The position numbers and the translations under genes were made by a program. From an uncultured Ruminococcus sp. (GTDB lineage Bacteria; Bacillota; Clostridia; Oscillospirales; Ruminococcaceae): 5,999 nt of DNA. The stretch is taken from positions 1 to 5,999 of the forward strand of contig CAMNFW010000142.1 in NCBI GenBank assembly GCA_946537565.1, given 5' to 3'. The notes beneath the pieces are model-generated. The model was not told where the DNA came from and ran no database searches. It saw only the letters and a program-made list of their open reading frames with translations. Positions 1 through 4,042 of this stretch are shown here, in pieces (the first letter of the stretch is position 1; each line of letters opens with the position of its first letter).

Positions 1-10
1 AATATTTGTG

Positions 11-16
11 TATAAT
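11..16 (+). promoter_or_regulatory. Probable -10 box for the fucO-like gene
   Basis: A perfect TATAAT hexamer lies 54 bp before the start codon. The matching -35 box would fall before the first base of the window, so only half the promoter can be seen. Transcription would start near position 23, giving a leader of roughly 48 nt with a strong AAGGAGGT ribosome site at 56-63. Confidence 0.6.
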
Positions 17-70
17 GAGGGTAGGGATTGTTGGAATTGTATAAAAGATTAATACAAGGAGGTCACTTTT

Positions 71-1219
71 ATGGCTAAAAGAATCGTTCTAAACAATATC
101 TCATACCACGGCACCGGTGCTGTGGCTGAAATCACTAACGAGGTCATCAGCAGAGGCTTTAAAAAAGCTTTCCTTTGCTCTGATCCCGATCTGCTTAAAT
201 TCGGCGTAACTAAAAAAGTTACCGATATCCTCGATGAAAAAAATCTGGAGTATGAAATTTATTCCGAAATTAAACCAAACCCTACTATCACTAACGTCCA
301 GACCGGTGTTGCCGCTTTTAAAAATTCCGGAGCAGATTATATTATCGCTGTCGGCGGCGGCTCATCTATGGATACCGCTAAGGCTATCGGTATCATTATC
401 GCTAACCCTGAATTTGCTGACGTTGTTAGCCTTGAAGGTGTCGCTCCTACTAAAAATCCCAGCGTCCCTATCTTCGCTGTCCCAACTACCGCAGGCACCG
501 CCGCTGAGGTTACTATCAATTATGTCATAACAGATGAAGCTAAAAACCGTAAAATGGTTTGCGTCGATACCCACGATATCCCCGTTGTCGCTTTCATCGA
601 CCCAGATATGATGAGTACCATGCCCAAAGGCCTTACCGCCGCTACCGGTATGGACGCTCTTACCCACGCTATCGAAGGCTATATTACTAAGGCTGCCTGG
701 GAAATGACCGATATGTTCCACCTCAAAGCTATCGAGATCATCTCAAGATCTCTCAGAAATGCCGTAAATAATACCCCGGATGGCAGATCAGATATGGCTC
801 TCGGTCAGTATATCGCCGGTATGGGATTTTCTAATGTTGGTCTCGGTCTCGTTCACTCAATGGCTCACCCTCTCGGCGCTCTCTATGATACCCCACACGG
901 TATAGCTAACGCTATTATCCTGCCTGCTGTTATGGCTTACAATGCTGAGGCTACCGGCGATAAATATAAAAATATCGCCGCTGCTATGGGCGTTGAGGGT
1001 ACAGAAAATATGTCACAGGAAGAATATAGAAATGCCGCCGTCAATGCCGTTAAACAGCTGGCTAAGGACGTTGGTATCCCCGAAAACCTTAAGGATATCG
1101 TAAAGGAAGAGGATATCCAGTTCCTATCTGAATCAGCCTTCGCTGATGCCTGCTGTCCAGGAAATCCAAGAGATACTTCCGTTGAAGAGATCGCTGACCT
1201 CTATCGTTCTCTGCTTTAA
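71..1219 (+). CDS. fucO: Lactaldehyde reductase / 1,2-propanediol oxidoreductase, iron-dependent alcohol dehydrogenase
   Basis: This is a group III (iron-containing) alcohol dehydrogenase of 382 aa, the same length as E. coli FucO, and it can be aligned with FucO along its whole length from memory. The N-terminal half is a dinucleotide-binding fold with the GGGSSMDTAKA motif at residues 95-105. Asp38 matches the FucO aspartate that favours NAD(H) over NADP(H). The C-terminal helical half carries the expected metal ligands Asp195, His199, His262 and His276 within DALTHA and the HSMAHPLG...TPHG signature. The family reduces L-lactaldehyde to 1,2-propanediol with NADH in the cytoplasm during anaerobic fucose or rhamnose use, and related enzymes also act on ethanol-type substrates. 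The start is fixed by AAGGAGGT at 56-63, 7 nt before ATG. Codons are strongly biased (ATC, GCT, CTC, GTC), unlike the AT-rich genes further on, which suggests high expression. No fucose or rhamnose gene is in the window, so the in vivo substrate is inferred. A general alcohol dehydrogenase role is the main alternative. Confidence 0.92.
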   Translation: MAKRIVLNNISYHGTGAVAEITNEVISRGFKKAFLCSDPDLLKFGVTKKVTDILDEKNLEYEIYSEIKPNPTITNVQTGVAAFKNSGADYIIAVGGGSSMDTAKAIGIIIANPEFADVVSLEGVAPTKNPSVPIFAVPTTAGTAAEVTINYVITDEAKNRKMVCVDTHDIPVVAFIDPDMMSTMPKGLTAATGMDALTHAIEGYITKAAWEMTDMFHLKAIEIISRSLRNAVNNTPDGRSDMALGQYIAGMGFSNVGLGLVHSMAHPLGALYDTPHGIANAIILPAVMAYNAEATGDKYKNIAAAMGVEGTENMSQEEYRNAAVNAVKQLAKDVGIPENLKDIVKEEDIQFLSESAFADACCPGNPRDTSVEEIADLYRSLL

Positions 1220-1225
1220 AATATT

Positions 1226-1426
1226 ATGAAGAAATTTGAGTACAAAGTCGTAATTTATGACACTAAAGGCTTCTGGGGCGGAAACGTTGACTCCGACAGC
1301 CTCGAAAATAAGCTGAATTATTTTGGAAGCGTGGGTTGGGAGCTTATAAGCTGCACCGCTTCCAATCAGAGCTACGGTTCGTCTAAAAGCTTGGTTTGTA
1401 TTTTTAAACGAGCGATCGAACAGTGA
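1226..1426 (+). CDS. DUF4177 family small protein
   Basis: A 66-aa soluble protein with the pattern of the DUF4177 family: an N-terminal beta strand KKFEYKVV (residues 2-9), a GFWGG turn (15-19), a helix and conserved LNYFGSVGWELI core (30-41), a NQSYGS turn (47-52) and a C-terminal strand ending in IFKR (59-62). The length is typical. No biochemical role is established for the family. ATG follows the fucO-like stop codon by 6 bp, and no Shine-Dalgarno sequence lies in between, so translation probably depends on ribosomes finishing the upstream gene. The two genes therefore form one operon ending at the hairpin at 1460-1498. Co-transcription does not show that it works with the dehydrogenase. 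Confidence 0.82.
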   Translation: MKKFEYKVVIYDTKGFWGGNVDSDSLENKLNYFGSVGWELISCTASNQSYGSSKSLVCIFKRAIEQ

Positions 1427-1459
1427 TCTGAGCTTCATGTTCTGAAATATTAAAAATAT

Positions 1460-1509
1460 GCCCCGAAGTTATTACCGATCTGGTCATTGCTTCGGGGCTG
1501 TAATTCTAT
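1460..1509 (+). terminator. Hairpin terminator after the fucO-DUF4177 operon
   Basis: A perfect 9-bp GC-rich stem, GCCCCGAAG at 1460-1468 and CTTCGGGGC at 1490-1498, encloses a 21-nt loop. The loop can form a further 3-bp stem (ACC at 1474-1476 with GGT at 1482-1484). The downstream plus-strand tail is only moderately T-rich. Read on the minus strand, the tail (ATATTTTTAAT) is better, so the hairpin may work in both directions. Confidence 0.7.
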
Positions 1510-1600
1510 TTCCTGACGCTGATTCTTTCACGGTTCTTATTTATTCCGGCTGCTGAAAATTTTTTTTTGAAACTTAAGATTATTTTAAGGTTCATGGGTT

Positions 1601-1630
1601 ATTATATCAGTGGATTAAGAAATCCCCCAA
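1601..1630 (-). promoter_or_regulatory. Possible minus-strand promoter inside repeat copy A
   Basis: On the minus strand the repeat holds TGATATAAT, a perfect -10 box (1601-1606) with an extended TGn element, and TTGGGG as a weak -35 (1625-1630) at 18-bp spacing. Transcription would run left toward the hairpin at 1460-1498, away from any gene on that strand, so any product would be a short RNA. The -35 is poor and no transcript evidence is available. Confidence 0.25.
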
Positions 1631-1658
1631 TTCCCCTTCTATATTTATTTTATTTTAG

Positions 1659-1691
1659 GCTATGCTTTTTCGCATAGCTTTTTGCTTTTTT
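1659..1691 (+). terminator. Hairpin with T-run at the end of repeat copy A
   Basis: A stem of GCTATGC (1659-1665) and GCATAGC (1672-1678) with a 6-nt loop is followed by TTTTTGC and six more T. The U-tract is on the plus strand, so it would stop rightward transcription before it runs antisense into the membrane genes. The minus strand has no U-tract here. For the leftward membrane operon the hairpin could at most protect or define the mRNA 3' end. Confidence 0.65.
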
Positions 1692-1694
1692 CAG

Positions 1695-2471
1695 CTACTT
1701 GAAAGTGCTTTTTGTAAATATGATCAGTGTAATTATAGAAACGATTATAGGCAGAAAAGCAATAAGTAAATTCAATCCTACTTCAAGTATGCCATAAAGA
1801 GGTCCCGACTGTGATTCAAGTACCATAGTTCCTACAAGTAATACTGCACTTCTTGTTACTGCTGCTGACATTCCTTTTCCAATCGCCGTTTCAGGAAGTT
1901 TTTTCACCACATATTTTATTATTGGGTTGTCAGGATCAACTCCTAACAGCTTTCCTATGAGCATTGCTGGGGAAACAATAATTGTAGTCCCGGAAATAAG
2001 ACATTGAAGACAGGTCAATCCCCATTGATATATATCATTAGCGCTTACCAGTGAAACAATAAAACTGTTAGCAATTATTCCTACCAAAACAATTATTAGT
2101 CTTGAAACAATCATTATACTTATATTTTTATTGTTTACTGGAATTATTCTTTCTACAACAGAAATTAGGAACATCAGCGATATCAATTCAGCAGTTTCTG
2201 AAACAAATAAACCGAGATGATCGTGCATTATTGATATAAGAGTTGTATCCTTCCCCATTATTGTAACGAAAGGTATACCATCGCTGATAAGCCCATGCTC
2301 TGCACCGCTGCTGATAATACCAACAATAATTATGTATAAAAAAAATACAGTATATAATCCTGAAGCAATTTGGTTGCTTTGTCCTGTTTCACCAAGAGCA
2401 TACATTTTCAGAGCATCAATGCCTACAACAAATAGTATCAATATACCTATAAAAATAATTAATTTTATCAT
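1695..2471 (-). CDS. Polytopic membrane protein of unknown function
   Basis: A 258-aa, very hydrophobic protein that I do not recognise. Likely membrane segments lie near residues 2-20, 36-56, 85-108, 118-143, 150-175 and 227-253, with a weaker one near 203-218. Between the fifth and the weaker segment is a loop with LLGVDPDNP (175-183) and a basic KYVVKKLP stretch. The second loop has a short charged/polar stretch with MHDHLG (82-87). There is no signal-peptide cleavage pattern, ATP-binding motif or known catalytic signature. The ATG overlaps the stop codon of the upstream gene by one base (TGATG on the minus strand) and has no ribosome site of its own, so the two proteins are translationally coupled and probably made in fixed proportion. 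A transporter subunit, an immunity protein or an integral membrane scaffold are all possible. The AT-rich composition differs from fucO. Confidence 0.75.
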   Translation of the reverse strand: MIKLIIFIGILILFVVGIDALKMYALGETGQSNQIASGLYTVFFLYIIIVGIISSGAEHGLISDGIPFVTIMGKDTTLISIMHDHLGLFVSETAELISLMFLISVVERIIPVNNKNISIMIVSRLIIVLVGIIANSFIVSLVSANDIYQWGLTCLQCLISGTTIIVSPAMLIGKLLGVDPDNPIIKYVVKKLPETAIGKGMSAAVTRSAVLLVGTMVLESQSGPLYGILEVGLNLLIAFLPIIVSIITLIIFTKSTFK

Positions 2472-2938
2472 CAGCGGTCAGTATAAATATTTCCGCTCAT
2501 ATCGGTAAATGTATGATCTCCAACCTTTTTCAGATATATCTCAGTTCCATTTGCATCATATCCGGTGTAAGTATGTCCTGTAGATATTCTTATGGCTAAC
2601 GGAATAAAGATTATCATGAAACACAGGGTTATTTTGAAACCGATTTTAATTCCACTCCATAGACAGCTAAACCAATTTTGCCAAAAATATCCTTCCGGTG
2701 AACGTTTTTTTACCCATAAAGTGGGAATAACAATAAAAGAGATACACCCCAGAAGTATTATGACTAAAGCGCCGATGTTTAATGCAGTTTCTTCTTGGGT
2801 AGATTCTGTTGAGGAAGAACCCCAAAAATCTTTTATGAAGAAAGACATAATCACAGGTACAAGAGTACCAAGCGTACCCATAATTCCTGCCCAAAGCATA
2901 TATGCTAAAAATCCGTTATAAACCTTTTTAATTTTCAT
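2471..2938 (-). CDS. Small membrane protein with soluble C-terminal tail, unknown function
   Basis: A 155-aa protein counted from the ATG at 2938. AAGGAG at 2947-2952 lies 8 nt upstream of it, which favours this start over an in-frame ATG at 3004 that would add 22 residues and lacks an obvious ribosome site. Likely membrane segments are at residues 11-35, 53-75 and 98-117. A serine/threonine/glutamate-rich loop (41-51) separates the first two, and a basic KKRSPEGYFWQNW loop follows the second. The last 30 residues form a polar tail with two D-x-x-G-N/T units, YDANGTEIYLKKVG and FTDMSGNIYTDR, which look like a short beta-hairpin module. I do not recognise the family. It is the first main gene of an operon with the 258-aa membrane protein and is divergent from the XRE regulator. 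The longer 177-aa form cannot be excluded, because a leader ORF ends across its ATG. Confidence 0.72.
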   Translation of the reverse strand: MKIKKVYNGFLAYMLWAGIMGTLGTLVPVIMSFFIKDFWGSSSTESTQEETALNIGALVIILLGCISFIVIPTLWVKKRSPEGYFWQNWFSCLWSGIKIGFKITLCFMIIFIPLAIRISTGHTYTGYDANGTEIYLKKVGDHTFTDMSGNIYTDR

Positions 2939-2996
2939 ATTCAAAACTCCTTTTTGATATTTTTTTGATATAAACGAGAATATTAAGATCAATGTG

Positions 2997-3074
2997 TCAG
3001 CCATAAGAGCTGTTAAAATTGTATTTTCTGTAAATAATACAGTTATAAGTCGTACAATTGTTATTTCCGCCCAT
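2997..3074 (-). CDS. Putative 25-codon leader ORF upstream of the membrane operon
   Basis: An ATG at 3074 is preceded on the minus strand by AGGGGTG (3081-3087) at 6-nt spacing. It opens a 25-codon frame encoding a peptide rich in Asn, Tyr and Cys (start MGGNNNCTTYNC), with no hydrophobic segment. It lies directly downstream of the strong promoter at 3108-3136, starting about 27 nt after the expected transcript start. Its TGA overlaps an ATG at 3004 (ATGGCTGA) that is in frame with the following membrane gene, an arrangement typical of stop-restart coupling. It may be a regulatory leader peptide, a real small protein or chance. Its best support is the ribosome site, not the amino-acid sequence. 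Confidence 0.35.
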   Translation of the reverse strand: MGGNNNCTTYNCIIYRKYNFNSSYG

Positions 3075-3095
3075 TTTTATCACCCCTAACGATAA

Positions 3096-3140
3096 CTTGT
3101 TGTATATATTATATCATGTGTTTTTAGAAAAGTCAACAAG
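3096..3140. promoter_or_regulatory. Inverted repeat bracketing the membrane-operon promoter, candidate XRE operator
   Basis: Perfect 7-bp arms CTTGTTG (3096-3102) and CAACAAG (3134-3140) are centred 38 bp apart. One overlaps the -35 box and the other the expected transcript start of the minus-strand promoter. That geometry would let a dimeric repressor occlude the promoter. The divergent XRE protein is the obvious candidate, but binding is inferred. Confidence 0.35.
3108..3136 (-). promoter_or_regulatory. Strong sigma-A promoter for the membrane-protein operon
   Basis: On the minus strand TTGACT (3131-3136) and TATAAT (3108-3113) are separated by exactly 17 bp, with an extended -10 TGA just before the TATAAT. 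This is the closest match to consensus among the complete promoters in the window. Transcription should start near 3101, leaving a leader of about 160 nt before the ATG at 2938. A promoter this good next to an XRE gene suggests that it is normally repressed. Confidence 0.85.
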
Positions 3141-3171
3141 AATAGTACAAAATTCCACCGATTTAGTATAA

Positions 3172-3185
3172 ATTATATGTATAAT
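3172..3185 (+). promoter_or_regulatory. Probable -10 region and palindrome upstream of the XRE gene
   Basis: The perfect TATAAT at 3180-3185 is the right arm of a 6-2-6 inverted repeat, ATTATA-TG-TATAAT. No recognisable -35 lies 16-18 bp upstream, so the promoter is probably weak, as is common for regulators. The overlap of palindrome and -10 would suit autoregulation, but in such AT-rich DNA the symmetry may be accidental. Confidence 0.4.
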
Positions 3186-3212
3186 GATTTTGAAGATCGG
3201 AGTTGAATTTTT

Positions 3213-3497
3213 GTGGATTTCGGAACAAAATTAAAAGAGCTAAGAAAACAGAACGGTTTTACTCAGCAACAGCTTGCTGAGCGTATAGGTGTTACTAAAT
3301 CTGTTATATCGTTTTATGAGCTTAAAGAAAGGGCTCCTTCACCGGATATATTGATAAAACTGGCATATGTTTTTCATGTAAGCACGGACTTTTTATTAGG
3401 AATAGAACGAGGTAAAACAATTGACGTTTCAGGTCTTGAAGATGATGACATAAAAGCTATTCAGTTAATTGTTGACAGGTTAAGAAGAAAAAAATAA
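3213..3497 (+). CDS. XRE-family helix-turn-helix transcriptional regulator
   Basis: A 94-aa cytoplasmic DNA-binding protein. Residues 4-60 form a classic XRE/Cro-type HTH: FGTKLKELRKQNGFTQQQLAERIGVTKSVISFYE followed by the conserved P-S-P-D-I-L-I-K-L-A helix and a VSTDFLLG ending. After a short linker, residues 69-94 (IDVSGLEDDDIKAI..IVDRLRRKK) match the C-terminal helix often seen in small Clostridial/Bacillus regulators of this type, probably for dimerisation. The start is GTG with GGAG at 3199-3202, 10 nt upstream. It is divergent from the membrane operon, and its likely role is repression of that strong promoter and perhaps its own. No peptidase or ligand-binding domain is present, so the inducing signal must come from elsewhere. 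Similar regulators control phage, integrative-element and bacteriocin genes. Confidence 0.9.
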   Translation: MDFGTKLKELRKQNGFTQQQLAERIGVTKSVISFYELKERAPSPDILIKLAYVFHVSTDFLLGIERGKTIDVSGLEDDDIKAIQLIVDRLRRKK

Positions 3498-3522
3498 AAG
3501 GAGTATGACAACTCCTTTTTTT
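3496..3522 (+). terminator. Intrinsic terminator after the XRE gene
   Basis: AAAAGGAGT (3496-3504, beginning within the stop codon) pairs with ACTCCTTTT (3511-3519) around a 6-nt loop and runs into a 7-T tract. On the opposite strand the same stem is followed by TTTTATTTTTTT, so it should work in both directions. Confidence 0.88.
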
Positions 3523-3567
3523 ATATTTTAATTTATTTGTTTAAGATTATTTTAAGGTTCACGGGTT

Positions 3568-3597
3568 ATTATATCAATGGATTAAGAAATCCCCCAA
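3568..3597 (-). promoter_or_regulatory. Possible minus-strand promoter inside repeat copy B
   Basis: The TGATATAAT extended -10 (3568-3573 plus TGA) and weak TTGGGG -35 (3592-3597) are kept in this copy at the same 18-bp spacing. One of the few substitutions between copies falls next to it without changing the TGA. A leftward transcript would meet the two-way terminator at 3496-3522 after roughly 60-70 nt, short of most of the XRE gene. Functionally untested. Confidence 0.25.
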
Positions 3598-3625
3598 TTC
3601 CCCTTCTATATTCATTTTATTTCCG

Positions 3626-3658
3626 GCTATGCTTATTTCGCATAGCTTTTTTGCTTTT
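3626..3658 (+). terminator. Hairpin with T-run at the end of repeat copy B
   Basis: GCTATGC (3626-3632) pairs with GCATAGC (3640-3646) across a 7-nt loop, then six T, GC and four T. The orientation would block rightward read-through from the XRE gene into the antisense strand of the SdpI-like gene. Confidence 0.62.
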
Positions 3659-4017
3659 CAAGAGCGGTCAGAATCGTTGATCATTCTTTTAAGCTTACTT
3701 TCAATAACGGCTGCCGAGATAATTACAGAAACCGTCATCAATATCAAAACAGAGGTCTGAACGACAGCTGCTGTTTTTTGCCCTGTAATAAAGATCAGTG
3801 CAGCCAACGTCAGAAGAAAGGATATTATTCCTGTTATAATCCATATTTTTCCGCAGTTATTATTAGCATAATACCAGGTTTTTTCATTGCAGACAGCTCT
3901 GGTTGTTTTATAGCCAATTGATTTATCGGCAGGGGAAGCTGCATATTTTTTCATACATATTCCGCCGAGTATAATTCCCAGCGAGACAATTATATTAACA
4001 ATTATAATAATATTCAT
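3658..4017 (-). CDS. SdpI/YhfL family membrane protein
   Basis: A 119-aa membrane protein. Segment 1 is at residues 2-21, followed by the family's hallmark stretch at 32-57: a DKSIGYKTTRAV core, then NEKTW and ANNNCGK, matching the N-x-x-IGYRT...NExTW..AN...GK pattern of the SdpI family. Two further membrane segments are at about 58-79 and 84-105, and a short charged C-terminus follows. In Bacillus subtilis the larger SdpI gives immunity to the SdpC killing peptide and also titrates a repressor at the membrane. Small single-domain relatives like this one are widespread and mostly uncharacterised, so an immunity role is only possible. AAAGGA at 4025-4030 lies 7 nt before the ATG. It follows the GDPD gene by 25 bp on the same strand, so the two are probably co-transcribed. 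No SdpC- or SdpR-like gene is visible in the window. Confidence 0.8.
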   Translation of the reverse strand: MNIIIIVNIIVSLGIILGGICMKKYAASPADKSIGYKTTRAVCNEKTWYYANNNCGKIWIITGIISFLLTLAALIFITGQKTAAVVQTSVLILMTVSVIISAAVIESKLKRMINDSDRS

Positions 4018-4042
4018 GATAATATCCTTTCAGACCATATAC

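Larger units (their letters stand above)
1574..1691 (+). repeat. 118-bp direct repeat, copy A
   Basis: This intergenic sequence recurs at 3541-3658 in the same orientation. By hand alignment the copies differ by 5 substitutions and 2 single-base indels. It begins with TTAAGATTATTTTAAGG, contains the C-run segment AATCCCCCAATTCCCC and ends with a 7-bp hairpin and T-run. No terminal inverted repeats or open frame that would make it an insertion sequence are seen. It lies between the end of the fucO operon and the 3' end of the first minus-strand membrane gene, with its last base 3 bp from that gene's stop codon. It could be a dispersed intergenic repeat family of this genome or the footprint of an insertion event. 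Confidence 0.9.
3541..3658 (+). repeat. 118-bp direct repeat, copy B
   Basis: Second copy of the repeat at 1574-1691, same orientation, at a constant offset of 1,967 bp through the substitution-only part. The seven-base stem is identical in the two copies, while the loop (one extra A) and the T-run (one extra T) differ. Its last base is the first base of the complemented stop codon of the SdpI-like gene, so the repeat abuts the 3' end of a minus-strand gene, just as copy A does. It starts some 20 bp after the XRE terminator. Confidence 0.9.

Noticed and set aside
362..721. Open frame of 119 codons antisense to the fucO-like gene
   Set aside because: It lies wholly inside a well-supported gene, has no recognisable domain and no ribosome site, and is explained by the biased codon use of fucO.
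1133..1438. 101-codon frame antisense to the DUF4177 gene and the end of fucO
   Set aside because: DUF4177 on the other strand matches a known family. This frame matches nothing and would overlap two genes.
1506..1595. 29-codon minus-strand ORF starting in repeat copy A just after the TATAAT
   Set aside because: In copy B the ATG is changed to GTG and the frame closes after a few codons, so it is not conserved, and no ribosome site precedes it.
2592..2921. 109-codon plus-strand frame across the 155-aa membrane gene
   Set aside because: The minus-strand frame has a good ribosome site, membrane segments and coupling to the next gene. The plus-strand frame has neither promoter nor ribosome site.
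2939..3004. N-terminal extension of the membrane protein from the ATG at 3004 as the main start
   Set aside because: The internal ATG at 2938 has AAGGAG at 8 nt, while 3004 has no direct ribosome site. The longer form is kept only as a possibility through coupling with the leader ORF.
1574..3658. Composite transposon or insertion sequence
   Set aside because: No transposase or integrase gene, no terminal inverted repeats on the 118-bp copies and no clear target-site duplication are visible.
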